Shown in pieces: positions 30,271-38,722 of a DNA stretch of 64,000 bases (positions within the stretch are counted from its first letter, which is position 1; each line of letters begins with the position of its first letter). Location: assembly GCA_016874295.1 (NCBI GenBank), contig VGUH01000016.1, positions 1-64,000 of the forward strand. The letters run 5' to 3'. A program made the translations under genes and the position numbers. Source of the stretch: Gammaproteobacteria bacterium (GTDB taxonomy: Bacteria > Pseudomonadota > Gammaproteobacteria > Steroidobacterales > Steroidobacteraceae). The notes beneath the pieces were generated by a model. That model worked only from the letters and a program-made list of their open reading frames with translations, was not told the origin of the DNA and ran no database searches.

Positions 30271-31295
30271 AGGCATTGATCAAGTCGCGCCGGGAGCCCG
30301 GCATCTGGCTCGGCGAGCTGGCGAAGCCGGAGCCCGGTCCGAACGACGTGCTGATCCGCATGCGCAAGACCGCGATCTGCGGCACGGACATCCACATCTG
30401 GCAGTGGGATGCCTGGGCCGAGCGCACCATTCCGGTCCCGATGCAGGTCGGCCACGAGTACTGCGGCGAGATCGTCGCGCTCGGCAGCGAAGTGCGCGGG
30501 CTCTCGGTCGGCGATTGCGTTTCCGGCGAGGGTCACATTACCTGCGGTCATTGCCGCAACTGCCGCGCCGGTCGCCGGCACCTGTGTCGCAACACGCTAG
30601 GAGTCGGCGTCAACCGGCCCGGTTGCTTCGCGGAATACATGGTCCTGCCGGCCGCGAACGTGTTCCGCCTGCCGGCCGGCATCAGCGACGAGATCGGCTC
30701 CATCCTCGACCCGCTCGGCAATGCCACACACGCCGCTTTGTCGTTCAACACGGTGGGGGAGGACGTGCTGATCACGGGCGCGGGACCGATCGGCATCATG
30801 GCGGTCGCGATCGCCCGCTTCATCGGTGCGCGCCATGTCGTCATCACCGACGTCAACGACTACCGGCTCGACCTCGCGAGGCGCATGGGCGCGACCCGCG
30901 CGCTCAACGTGCGGAACGAGAAAATCGATGACGCGATGCACGAGCTCGGCATGGAAGAAGGCTTCGACGTCGGCCTCGAGATGTCCGGGAACGCCTCGGC
31001 GTTCCGCGACATGCTGCGCATCATGCACCACGGCGGCAGCATCGCGATGCTCGGCATCCCGCCCGGCGAGGTCGCGATCGACTGGAACCAGGTGATCTTC
31101 AAGGGCCTGGTCATCAAGGGCATCTACGGTCGCGAGATGTTCGAGACCTGGTACAAGATGGCCGCGATGCTGCAGAGCGGGCTCGACGTGAGCGGCGTGA
31201 TCACGCACCGCTTCCCGGCCTCCGACTACGCGCGCGCCTTCGAGACCATGGGCGGCGGCCAGTCGGGTAAGGTCATCCTCGACTGGGCGGCGTAG
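30267..31295 (+). CDS. tdh: L-threonine 3-dehydrogenase Tdh
   Basis: This 342-residue zinc alcohol-dehydrogenase-family enzyme oxidises threonine to 2-amino-3-ketobutyrate. Catalytic zinc ligands are in ICGTDIHIW and [12 protein letters not shown]. The structural zinc site is [15 protein letters not shown] near 96-110. The NAD-binding motif is [21 protein letters not shown] 30267 overlaps the kbl stop (ATGA), so expression is coupled to translation of the interrupted kbl. The stop TAG touches the palindrome at 31295. Confidence 0.96.
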   Translation: MKALIKSRREPGIWLGELAKPEPGPNDVLIRMRKTAICGTDIHIWQWDAWAERTIPVPMQVGHEYCGEIVALGSEVRGLSVGDCVSGEGHITCGHCRNCRAGRRHLCRNTLGVGVNRPGCFAEYMVLPAANVFRLPAGISDEIGSILDPLGNATHAALSFNTVGEDVLITGAGPIGIMAVAIARFIGARHVVITDVNDYRLDLARRMGATRALNVRNEKIDDAMHELGMEEGFDVGLEMSGNASAFRDMLRIMHHGGSIAMLGIPPGEVAIDWNQVIFKGLVIKGIYGREMFETWYKMAAMLQSGLDVSGVITHRFPASDYARAFETMGGGQSGKVILDWAA

Positions 31296-31375
31296 AACTG
31301 ATGGTGCCGGGTCGCACTTATCGTACTTATTGCAACGCAATAAGTACGATAAGTGCGACCCGGCACCATCAGTTC
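31295..31375. repeat. perfect 39-bp inverted repeat, copy 2
   Basis: Arms 31295-31333 and 31337-31375 are exactly complementary over 39 bp around a 3-base loop. The arms share GGTGCCGGGTCGCACTTATCG-type sequence with copy 1 (6036-6104), differing inside by one base that is compensated on the other arm (CGCACTT vs CGTACTT). It spans precisely the space between the stop codons of tdh (plus) and sppA (minus), even including parts of both. Confidence 0.92.
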
Positions 31376-33218
31376 ACTCCACGCGGCACGAACAGAGATA
31401 CACCGGCCGCCCCGCGGCGGCGAGTCCAAGGAGCGCCCGCGCGCGCGCGAACGTATCGCCGAGCCACGGCAGGTTCACCCGGCGGGGCGCGACGGCCTCG
31501 ACCAGCCAGGCGGCGCCACTGCGCAGGCGCCTGACGAGCGCTTCCTGCCACGAGAGTTCCTGCTCCATCCAGCGCACGTCGTAGCCTTCCTCGAGACCGG
31601 CGAGCTCGGCCGCCTTCGCGATCGCCTCGTCGATGCCCCCGAGCTCATCCACGAGACCGGCCGCCTGCGCGTCCGCACCCGTCCAGACGCGGCCCTCGGC
31701 GATGCTTTCGATCTCCTCGGCCCGGCGCTTGCGCGCCTCGGCGACGCGGCCGACGAAATAGCGATAGTGATGCTCGACCGATGCCTGCAGGATCGCCCGC
31801 GCATCGGGCCCGATGTCGCGCGACAAATCGAGCTGGCCCGCCAGGCGCGTGGTGCCGAAGCCGTCGCTCGTGACGCCGACCTTGCCGAGCGTGTCCTGGA
31901 AGGTCGGGATGACCGCGAAGACCCCGATCGAGCCGGTGATGGTCGTCGGCGCCGCGTAGATCCGGTCGGCATCCATCGCGATGTAGTAGCCGCCCGACGC
32001 CGCGACCGTACTCATCGTGGCGACCACGGGCTTGCCCGCAGCCTTCAGCGCCGCCACCTCGCGGCGGATCACCTCGGAGGCCATGATGCTGCCGCCCGGG
32101 CTGTCGATGCGCAGCACGACCGCCGCGAGGTCGTCGTCCGTGCGCGCCTCGCGCAGCACTTCGGCGAGCGAGTCGCCGCCCACGAGTCCCGGCCCGCGCC
32201 GCCCGTCCAAGATCTCGCCCGAAGCGACGATGACCCCGACGGCCTGGTCGCCGAACTCGCGCAGTTCGCGCTGCGCGCGAACGTACGGCAGGTACCCGCG
32301 CCAGTCGACCGCCGAATAGCCGTTCTCGTCATCTTCGTCGTCCCGGCCGACGGTCGCGGCGACGATCTCCTCGAACTCGTGACGGGTCTTGAGTGCGTCC
32401 ACGAGCCCGCGCGCCAGCGCGTATTGCGCCAGGTCCCCGCGGGTCGCGCGCACGCCCTCGGCCGCCTCGTCGGCATACGCCTGGATCAGGCCTGGCTCCA
32501 GCTTGCGCGCCGCGCCCACGTCGGCCTTGTACGCGTCCCAGAGCGCGCCGAGCCAGACACCGGCGTTCTCGCGGTCCTCGTCCGACATGTCGGTCCGAGT
32601 CCACTCGTCCGGCGCCGACTTGTGGCTGCCCGCCTTGAAGACGTTGAGATCCACCGCAAGCTTGTCGAGCGTGCCGCGGAAGTAGGTGCGGAAGTAGCCG
32701 TAGCCCTCGAGCAGGACATAGCCCATCGGGTCGAGGTACACCTCGTCCGCCTGCGCGGCGATGAAGTACTGGCGTTGGGAGAAGGACTCGCCGTAGGCGT
32801 AGACCTTCTTGCCGCTCTCCCGGAACCAGCGGATCGACTGCGCGAGGTCCTGCAGCATCGGCAGGCCCGCGCCGGCGAGGTCGTCGAGGTCGAGCACGAG
32901 CGCCTGGATACGGTCGTCGTCGCGCGCCTCGTCGATCACGTCCACGAGGTCACGCAGGCGCGTCTCACCGCGCAGCTCGCCGGTCGCCCCCGCCAGGGCG
33001 CGCTCGAGCGGGTCGCCCGAGAGTTCCTCGACCAGGTAACCGTCGGGAGACAGCACGAGCGCCGCACGCCTGGGCACGAGAGGCAGCTCCGTCTGCCCAG
33101 CGATCAGGAGCAATCCGAACAGGACCAGCAGCAGGATAAGGTGCAGGACCTTGCGCAGGCCGTCCAGCGCGACCCAGACGCCCTTCAGGAAGGACCAGAG
33201 CGCGTGCAGCACCGGCAT
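31374..33218 (-). CDS. sppA: signal peptide peptidase SppA, 67-kDa type
   Basis: Inner-membrane S49 serine peptidase of 614 residues that digests cleaved signal peptides. It has an N-terminal transmembrane helix (VLHLILLLVLFGLLLIAG). The first S49 repeat has the catalytic Lys in AGSHKSAPDEW near 196. The second has the nucleophile Ser in VAASGGYYIAMDADRIY and TITGSIGVFAVIP. It starts 5 bases after rplS, so it is the distal gene of the rpsP-rimM-trmD-rplS unit. Confidence 0.95.
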   Translation of the reverse strand: MPVLHALWSFLKGVWVALDGLRKVLHLILLLVLFGLLLIAGQTELPLVPRRAALVLSPDGYLVEELSGDPLERALAGATGELRGETRLRDLVDVIDEARDDDRIQALVLDLDDLAGAGLPMLQDLAQSIRWFRESGKKVYAYGESFSQRQYFIAAQADEVYLDPMGYVLLEGYGYFRTYFRGTLDKLAVDLNVFKAGSHKSAPDEWTRTDMSDEDRENAGVWLGALWDAYKADVGAARKLEPGLIQAYADEAAEGVRATRGDLAQYALARGLVDALKTRHEFEEIVAATVGRDDEDDENGYSAVDWRGYLPYVRAQRELREFGDQAVGVIVASGEILDGRRGPGLVGGDSLAEVLREARTDDDLAAVVLRIDSPGGSIMASEVIRREVAALKAAGKPVVATMSTVAASGGYYIAMDADRIYAAPTTITGSIGVFAVIPTFQDTLGKVGVTSDGFGTTRLAGQLDLSRDIGPDARAILQASVEHHYRYFVGRVAEARKRRAEEIESIAEGRVWTGADAQAAGLVDELGGIDEAIAKAAELAGLEEGYDVRWMEQELSWQEALVRRLRSGAAWLVEAVAPRRVNLPWLGDTFARARALLGLAAAGRPVYLCSCRVE

Positions 33219-33223
33219 CCGCC

Positions 33224-33574
33224 TCAGCTACCGAGCTTTTCCTCGATGCGGGCCGACTTGCCCGAGCGGTCGCGCAGGTAGTAGAGCTTTGCGCGGCGGA
33301 CCTTGCCGCGGCGCTTGACCTCGATGTCCGCGATCGCCGGGCTGTGGGTCTGGAACACGCGCTCGACGCCTTCGCCGTGCGACACCTTGCGCACGGTGAA
33401 CGAGCTGTTGTGACCGCGGTTGCGGCAGGCGATCACGACGCCCTCGTAGGCCTGCACGCGCTCACGGTCGCCTTCGCGCACCTTGACCTGCACGACGACC
33501 GTGTCGCCCGGCCCGAACTCGGGCAGCTTGCGCTTCTGCAGGCGCGATTCCAGTTCCAGCATCAGTTTGTTCAT
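33224..33574 (-). CDS. rplS: 50S ribosomal protein L19
   Basis: This 116-residue protein has the L19 signature: [55 protein letters not shown] and [21 protein letters not shown] chose ATG 33574; a TTG at 33580 in frame is also possible. It is 36 bases after trmD in the classic S16-RimM-TrmD-L19 operon. Confidence 0.98.
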   Translation of the reverse strand: MNKLMLELESRLQKRKLPEFGPGDTVVVQVKVREGDRERVQAYEGVVIACRNRGHNSSFTVRKVSHGEGVERVFQTHSPAIADIEVKRRGKVRRAKLYYLRDRSGKSARIEEKLGS

Positions 33575-33610
33575 GTTCAAGTTCCCGATTGACGTCGGAT
33601 TCCGACTCTC

Positions 33611-34363
33611 TCACCGTGGCGGTTCGACACCCGCCGCCCTGCAATACTCCTCGAGCAGGGCCCGCTCGTCGCTCGACAGCCGCCGCCGCGCGAGCAGGTC
33701 CGGCCGCGTCTGCCAGGTCCGGCCCAGTGCCTGCATCAGGCGCCAGCGCCGGATCGCGGCATGATTGCCGCCCAGCAGGACCGGCGGCACCGGCCGGCCA
33801 TTCCACACTTCCGGCCGCGTGTACTGCGGCCAGTCGAGCAACCCGTCGCCGAACGAGTCCTCGGCTGCGGATGCCTCGTCGCCCAGCACGCCCGGCAGGA
33901 GGCGCGTGACTGCGTCGATCACCACCAGCGCCGGCAGCTCGCCGCCCGACAGCACATAGTCGCCGATCGACAGTTCCTCGTCGATCAGGGCCTCCAAAGC
34001 GCGCTGGTCGATGCCCTCGTACCGCCCGGCCACCAGTCCGAAGCCGGCAAGCCCGGCCAATCGGCGCGCCGCCGCTTGGTCGAACGACGCCCCGTGCGCG
34101 GCAAGCCCGATCACCGGCGCGCCTGCCGGCAACCGGCCGCGGGCTGCGGCGATTGCCCGCGCGAGCGGCTCGGCTTTCAGCACCATGCCGGGCCCGCCCC
34201 CGAACGGACGATCATCGACCGTCCGGTGCGGGTCGTCGGCGTGGTGGCGAGGATTCTCGAGGCCGACCTCGAGTCTGCCCGTCGCCACCGCCCGCCCCAG
34301 TACCCCGGCGGCCAGTCCCGCCTCGACCAGCGCGGGAAAGAGTGTCACCACTTCAATCCGCAT
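33611..34363 (-). CDS. trmD: tRNA (guanine-37-N1)-methyltransferase TrmD
   Basis: This 250-residue SPOUT methyltransferase makes m1G37 in tRNAs for Leu, Pro and Arg. The N-terminus RIEVVTLFPALVEAGLAAG, the DDRPFGGGPGMVLKAEPL motif, the AGRYEGIDQR and IGDYVLSGGELPALVVIDA knot region (cofactor site) and NGRPVPPVLLGGNHAAIRRWR are all present. It is 3 bases from rimM. Confidence 0.98.
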   Translation of the reverse strand: MRIEVVTLFPALVEAGLAAGVLGRAVATGRLEVGLENPRHHADDPHRTVDDRPFGGGPGMVLKAEPLARAIAAARGRLPAGAPVIGLAAHGASFDQAAARRLAGLAGFGLVAGRYEGIDQRALEALIDEELSIGDYVLSGGELPALVVIDAVTRLLPGVLGDEASAAEDSFGDGLLDWPQYTRPEVWNGRPVPPVLLGGNHAAIRRWRLMQALGRTWQTRPDLLARRRLSSDERALLEEYCRAAGVEPPR

Positions 34364-34366
34364 CGG

Positions 34367-34864
34367 TCAGAACTCCGCATCCCAGTCGACGGTGATGCAG
34401 CGCTCCGCCGCATTCACCTGGAGCCGCTGGCCGGGCCCCACGGGCAACCAGCGCTCGCGCTCCCCGACCACGACCATCACCGGGTTCGCCGGGAGGTCGA
34501 GAAAATGGTCCACGCGACCGAGGTGCACACCCTCCAGATTCACCACCTCGTAGCCCACCAGGTCCGCCTGGTAGTGCTCGCCGGGGCGGAGCGCAGGCAA
34601 CTCGTCGCGCTCGACCCAGAACTCGGGCTTGCCGAGCGCGATCGCCGCGTCGCGATCTTCGATGCCCTCGAGCCGCACCACGAGGCCCTTGCCGTGGGCC
34701 CTGCCCTCTGCGGGCCGCAGCTCGCGACTTGCGCCGCCCAGCCCCGCCGCCTGCCAGCGCGGGTACGCGAGGATCTTGTCGCGGGGCTCGGTGAACGAGG
34801 CGACCTTGACCCAGCCGCGCACGCCGAACGGCCCCGTTACCCGGCCCAGCACGATCCGTGTCAC
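34367..34864 (-). CDS. rimM: ribosome maturation factor RimM
   Basis: This 165-residue 16S processing factor binds S19 during 30S head assembly. The N-terminal RimM barrel begins VLGRVTGPFGVRGWVKVASFTEP, and the C-terminal PRC-barrel-like domain carries YQADLVGYEVVNLEGVHLG and DWDAEF at the end. The start is GTG 34864. It lies between rpsP and trmD in the standard order. Confidence 0.97.
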   Translation of the reverse strand: MTRIVLGRVTGPFGVRGWVKVASFTEPRDKILAYPRWQAAGLGGASRELRPAEGRAHGKGLVVRLEGIEDRDAAIALGKPEFWVERDELPALRPGEHYQADLVGYEVVNLEGVHLGRVDHFLDLPANPVMVVVGERERWLPVGPGQRLQVNAAERCITVDWDAEF

Positions 34865-34887
34865 CGGAATCGCGCCCGCGCCGCCCG

Positions 34888-35142
34888 TCAGGCAGCCGCT
34901 TGCTTCCGCGCCGAACTCACGAGTGTGCGCACGCGGTCGGACATCGTTGCGCCGTTGCCGGTCCAGTAGGCGATGCGCGTGAGGTCGAGCTCGAGTTTCC
35001 TGTCCTTGCCGCGCGCGACCGGGTTGAAGAACCCGACCTGCTCGAGCACCGTGCCACCCTGCCGCTTACGGCTGTCGGTGACGACGACGTGATAGAAGGG
35101 CGAGTTCCTGCCGCCGCGGCGCGTCAGACGGATCGTGACCAT
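34888..35142 (-). CDS. rpsP: 30S ribosomal protein S16
   Basis: This 84-residue S16 begins VTIRLTRRGGRNSPFYHVVVTDSRKRQGG and has IAYWTGNGATMSDRVRTL, both typical. First gene of the rpsP-rimM-trmD-rplS-sppA unit; the 123-bp gap to ffh holds its promoter and an ffh 3' hairpin. Confidence 0.98.
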   Translation of the reverse strand: MVTIRLTRRGGRNSPFYHVVVTDSRKRQGGTVLEQVGFFNPVARGKDRKLELDLTRIAYWTGNGATMSDRVRTLVSSARKQAAA

Positions 35143-35210
35143 CGATTGAATTCCTCGCAGCCTCGCTGCGTCATTTCCGCAGGGCTTCCGGCCCCGTTAA
35201 AGAGCCGCGC

Positions 35211-35239
35211 ATTCTACTTAAATCCCCCGTCGAATGAAA
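35211..35239 (-). promoter_or_regulatory. candidate promoter of the rpsP operon
   Basis: On the minus strand TAGAAT (35211-35216) is a good -10 box 69 bases before the rpsP ATG. A weak -35 (TTTCAT, 35234-35239) lies 17 bases upstream. The stretch just downstream is GC-rich (GCGCGGCTC), as at many ribosomal-protein promoters. Confidence 0.45.
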
Positions 35240-35251
35240 GGCTTAAGGGAG

Positions 35252-35265
35252 CGGGGCAAGCCCCG
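35252..35265 (-). terminator. short hairpin after ffh
   Basis: CGGGGC-AA-GCCCCG lies immediately downstream of the ffh stop on the minus strand. The stem is short and no T-run follows, so termination is uncertain; read-through from ffh into rpsP is possible. Confidence 0.3.
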
Positions 35266-36624
35266 TCAGCGCGGGCCGAACCCGCCCGGAAACGGCCCGG
35301 AAAGACTGCGCATCAGCTTCCTGAGCCCCCCGCCTTTCATCTTCTTCATGATCTTTTCCATCTGCGTGAACTGCCTGAGGAGGCGGTTCACTTCCTGGAC
35401 CTGCACCCCCGCCCCGGCCGCGATCCGGCGTTTGCGGGAGGCGGCGATGATCGCCGGCCGGCGGCGCTCCTGGGGCGTCATGGAATCGATGATCCCCATT
35501 TGCCGCCGGATCGCGCCCTCGTCTGCCTGGGCGAGCGCGCCGGGTGGCAGGGCGTGATTCGGGAGCCTGGACGCGAGCGCCTGCAGCCCGCCCATGCGAC
35601 TGAATTCCGCGAGCTGTTCCCGCAGGTCCGTGAAGTCGAAGCCGCGGCCCTTGGTAAGCTTCTCGGCGAGCTTCGCGGCCTTCTGCTGGTCGGCGGTGTC
35701 GCGCACCTGCTCGATCAGTGAAATCACGTCGCCCATCCCGAGGATGCGGGCGGCAATGCGTTCCGGGTGGAACGGCTCGAGCGCCTCGGTCTTCTCGCCG
35801 ACGCCCACGAACAGGATCGGCTTGCCGGTGACCTGCCGCACCGAGAGCGCGGCGCCGCCGCGCGCATCGCCGTCCGCCTTGGTGAGGATCACGCCGGTGA
35901 GGTCGAGCGCCGCGTTAAAGCTCTGTGCCGCGCGCACCGCGTCCTGGCCCGCCATGCTGTCGACCACGAACAGGCGCTCGGTCGCGCCGACCGCGGCGTC
36001 GATCGCGCGCACCTCCTCCATCATCGCCGCATCGACGTGCAACCGGCCCGCCGTGTCGACGATGAGCACGTCGTGCTGGTGGCGACGCGCGTGTTCGAGC
36101 GCCGCGGTGGCAATCGCGACCGGCTGTGCGCCCGATGGGGGGACAAAATAGTCGGCGCCGACCTGCCCGGCGAGCCGCTCGAGCTGCGTCATCGCCGCCG
36201 GGCGATACACGTCGGTGCTCGCGAGCAGCGGCTTGCGCCTGTGCTTCTCGACGAGGTGGCGCGCGAGCTTGGCGGCGGTCGTCGTCTTGCCCGCACCCTG
36301 CAGGCCCGCGAGCAGCACGATCACCGGCGGTGCCGCGTGCAGGTTGAGCCCGCGGCCGGGCTCGCCCATCACGCGCGTCAGTTCCTCGTGAATGATGCCG
36401 ATGAACGCCTGGCCGGGCGTGAGGCTCCGGGTCACTTCGGCGCCGATGGCGCGCGCGCGCGCGGCATCGGTGAACGCCTTCACCACCGGCACGGCGACAT
36501 CGGCCTCGAGCAGCGCCATGCGTACCTGGCGCAGCGTGTCGGCGACGTTCTCCTCGGTCAGTCGGCCGCGCCCGCGCAGCGAGTCGACGGCCTTGCCGAG
36601 CCGTTCAGAGAGCGCGTCGAACAT
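35266..36624 (-). CDS. ffh: signal recognition particle protein Ffh
   Basis: This 452-residue SRP54 GTPase targets membrane proteins co-translationally with 4.5S RNA. It shows the N domain (MFDALSERLGKAVDSLRGRG), G1 GLQGAGKTTTAAKLA near 107, DTAGRLHVD, TKADGDARGGAALS, and the Met-rich M domain with RMGGLQALASRLPNH and IIDSMTPQERRRP. ATG 36624 is chosen; an adjacent ATG at 36627 gives one extra Met. It is divergent from the CcsA-like gene. Confidence 0.98.
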   Translation of the reverse strand: MFDALSERLGKAVDSLRGRGRLTEENVADTLRQVRMALLEADVAVPVVKAFTDAARARAIGAEVTRSLTPGQAFIGIIHEELTRVMGEPGRGLNLHAAPPVIVLLAGLQGAGKTTTAAKLARHLVEKHRRKPLLASTDVYRPAAMTQLERLAGQVGADYFVPPSGAQPVAIATAALEHARRHQHDVLIVDTAGRLHVDAAMMEEVRAIDAAVGATERLFVVDSMAGQDAVRAAQSFNAALDLTGVILTKADGDARGGAALSVRQVTGKPILFVGVGEKTEALEPFHPERIAARILGMGDVISLIEQVRDTADQQKAAKLAEKLTKGRGFDFTDLREQLAEFSRMGGLQALASRLPNHALPPGALAQADEGAIRRQMGIIDSMTPQERRRPAIIAASRKRRIAAGAGVQVQEVNRLLRQFTQMEKIMKKMKGGGLRKLMRSLSGPFPGGFGPR

Positions 36625-36737
36625 CATTCGTCCCGGTTGCGCGGCCCTGCCTCGCCGCCGGTGTGGATTATAGGGGTCCGGCGGCTGCGGTCCCGTCCCC
36701 TGTACAATGAACCGGCGCGTTCCGGGAGCTTTGGTAC

Positions 36738-37538
36738 GTGAGCGGATTCCTCGTCGTGCTGCTCTACCTCGTGGCCGCGGCCGCCGCGCTGCACGCGGCG
36801 CGGCGCGCCGCACCGCGCCCCGCGCTGCGCGAGAGCGCGTTCTACCTGGCGACCGCGGCGCTCGCGGCGCATGCGGCCTGGCTGTGTGACACGCTGGAGA
36901 TCGACGGCGGGCTCTCCCTTGGACTTGCGGACAGCGCCTCGCTGTTGGGTCTGGCGATCGGCGCCGGCGGCCTCGGCGCGATCTTCGCGCCGCGGTTTCG
37001 CACGGTTGCAGCGGTCTGCTTCGGCATCGCGGCGCTGCTCACGGCCGGCACCGGGAGCCTCCCGGCGCAGCGCGAAATTGCCGCTGCGAGCTGGCCGCTC
37101 GCGATGCACGTGATCCTCGCGATGGGCTCGGCCGGGATGTTCGCGATCGCCGCCATCCTGGTCGTGCTGCTGGCGCTGCAGGACTCGGCGCTGCGCGGCG
37201 GGCGCAGCGACGGCTGGCTCGCGACGCTGCCGCCGGTCGAAAGTCTCGAGCACGCGCTGTTCTCGGTGATCTCGATCGGCACGGCGGCGCTCACGGTCGC
37301 GATCCTCGCCGGCCTCCTGTTCGTCAGCGACCTGTTCGCCCAGCACCTGGTCCACAAGACGGTGCTGGCGATCCTCGCCTGGGCCATCTTCGCCTGCCTG
37401 CTGTTCGGCCGCTGGCGCTTCGGCTGGCGCGGCCGCCTCGCAGCGCGCTACACCATCGCCGGCTTCGTCGTGCTCACGATCGCCTACTTCGGCAGCAAGT
37501 TCGTGCTGGAGATCCTGCTCGACCGGCACTGGAACTGA
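36738..37538 (+). CDS. CcsA/CcmC-like membrane protein (YpjD family)
   Basis: This 266-residue integral membrane protein has about eight hydrophobic helices and a cytochrome c assembly (CcsA-type) domain. Conserved His positions lie in AMHVILAMGSAGMF and HKTVLAILAWAIFACLLFGR. In many gammaproteobacteria it sits next to ffh and a CorC-like gene, exactly as here. A role in heme or cytochrome handling is family inference. The start is GTG 36738 with GGGAG upstream. Confidence 0.88.
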   Translation: MSGFLVVLLYLVAAAAALHAARRAAPRPALRESAFYLATAALAAHAAWLCDTLEIDGGLSLGLADSASLLGLAIGAGGLGAIFAPRFRTVAAVCFGIAALLTAGTGSLPAQREIAAASWPLAMHVILAMGSAGMFAIAAILVVLLALQDSALRGGRSDGWLATLPPVESLEHALFSVISIGTAALTVAILAGLLFVSDLFAQHLVHKTVLAILAWAIFACLLFGRWRFGWRGRLAARYTIAGFVVLTIAYFGSKFVLEILLDRHWN

Positions 37539-37542
37539 GCGG

Positions 37543-38721
37543 GTGTATATATTCCTGGCGCTCGCGCTGATCGCGCTCGCCGCCCTCGTCGAGGCGGCCA
37601 TGCCGGAGCTGCGGACAAGACGCGCGGCGCCCGCCTCCCTCGAGCAGGCCTGGATCGCGGGCCTGCGCCGCCGCATGGCCGAAGAGCCGCGCCGGACGCG
37701 CATCGCGGCCGTGCTGCTCCGCGCGCTCGTGCTGGCGGCGCTTTTCGCCTGCATTGCGCTCGCGCCGGAGGGCGAGCGCGACGCCGTGGCCGTGGTCGCG
37801 GCGACCGGGCTGGCGCTGATCCTGCTGCTCGGCAGCCTCGGATGGTTGCGACGCGACGGACTCGTGCGCCGCCGCTCCGCAGCAGTCATCGCCTGGCTGG
37901 TCGCGCCCTGCTTTCTGTTGCTCCCACGGCGCGACGCCGTCGACGCCGAGTCGCGCGACGCGGTAGACACGGTCGCGGACCTTGCCGACGCGCTGGCCGC
38001 GGAATCCGCGGAACGCCAGGGCATGGTCGAGGCCTTGCTCGACCTCGAGCGGCTCCGGGTCGAGGACGTCATGGTGCCGCGCAGCGAGATCGACGCGATC
38101 GACGTCGCCGCGCCCTGGGACGAGATCGTCGCACGCCTGCGCGCGACGGCGCACACGCGGATGCCGCTGTGCGACGGTGACCTCGACCGCGTGGTCGGGA
38201 TCGTTCACATGCGCCTGGTCGCCAACGAGCTCGCGGCAGGCCGGCTCACTCGCGAGCGTCTGCGGGAGATCGCCGTACGGCGCGAGGCGCTGTTCACGCC
38301 GGAAGGCACGACGCTTTACGAGCAGCTGCTGCGCTTCCGGCGCCTGCGGCGCCGCATCGCCTTCGTGGTCGACGAGTACGGGGACCTGCAGGGGCTGGTC
38401 ACCCTCGAGGACATCCTCGAGGAGGTGGTCGGCGAGTTCACGACGCAGGCGGAACCGGAACTCGGGCGCATCAACGCGTATTCCGACGGCAGCCACGTGG
38501 TGCCGGGCAGCCTCGCGTTGCGCGACATCAACCGGCGCCTTGGCGCCGCGCTGCCGGTGAACGGCCCGCGCACGCTGTCGGGACTCATCGTCGAGCGGCT
38601 CGAGTCGATCCCGGAGCCCGGCGCGGTGCTCACGATCGGCGCGGCGACCATCGAGGTGCTGCAGGTCGCCGGCAATGCCGTGCGCACCGCGCGGCTCAGG
38701 ATCCCGCCGACGGAGGGCTGA
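37543..38721 (+). CDS. HlyC/CorC-family CBS-domain membrane protein
   Basis: The 392-residue protein has N-terminal transmembrane helices (about 1-130), then a CBS pair (about 165-290: LRVEDVMVPRSEIDAIDV, FVVDEYGDLQGLVTLEDILEEVVG) and a C-terminal CorC/HlyC domain (RDINRRLGAALPV, TLSGLIVERLE). Family members influence Mg/Co efflux. Start GTG 37543 is 4 bases after the CcsA-like gene, so the two form an operon. It converges on radA with 1 base between stop codons. Confidence 0.92.
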   Translation: MYIFLALALIALAALVEAAMPELRTRRAAPASLEQAWIAGLRRRMAEEPRRTRIAAVLLRALVLAALFACIALAPEGERDAVAVVAATGLALILLLGSLGWLRRDGLVRRRSAAVIAWLVAPCFLLLPRRDAVDAESRDAVDTVADLADALAAESAERQGMVEALLDLERLRVEDVMVPRSEIDAIDVAAPWDEIVARLRATAHTRMPLCDGDLDRVVGIVHMRLVANELAAGRLTRERLREIAVRREALFTPEGTTLYEQLLRFRRLRRRIAFVVDEYGDLQGLVTLEDILEEVVGEFTTQAEPELGRINAYSDGSHVVPGSLALRDINRRLGAALPVNGPRTLSGLIVERLESIPEPGAVLTIGAATIEVLQVAGNAVRTARLRIPPTEG

Positions 38722-38722
38722 G

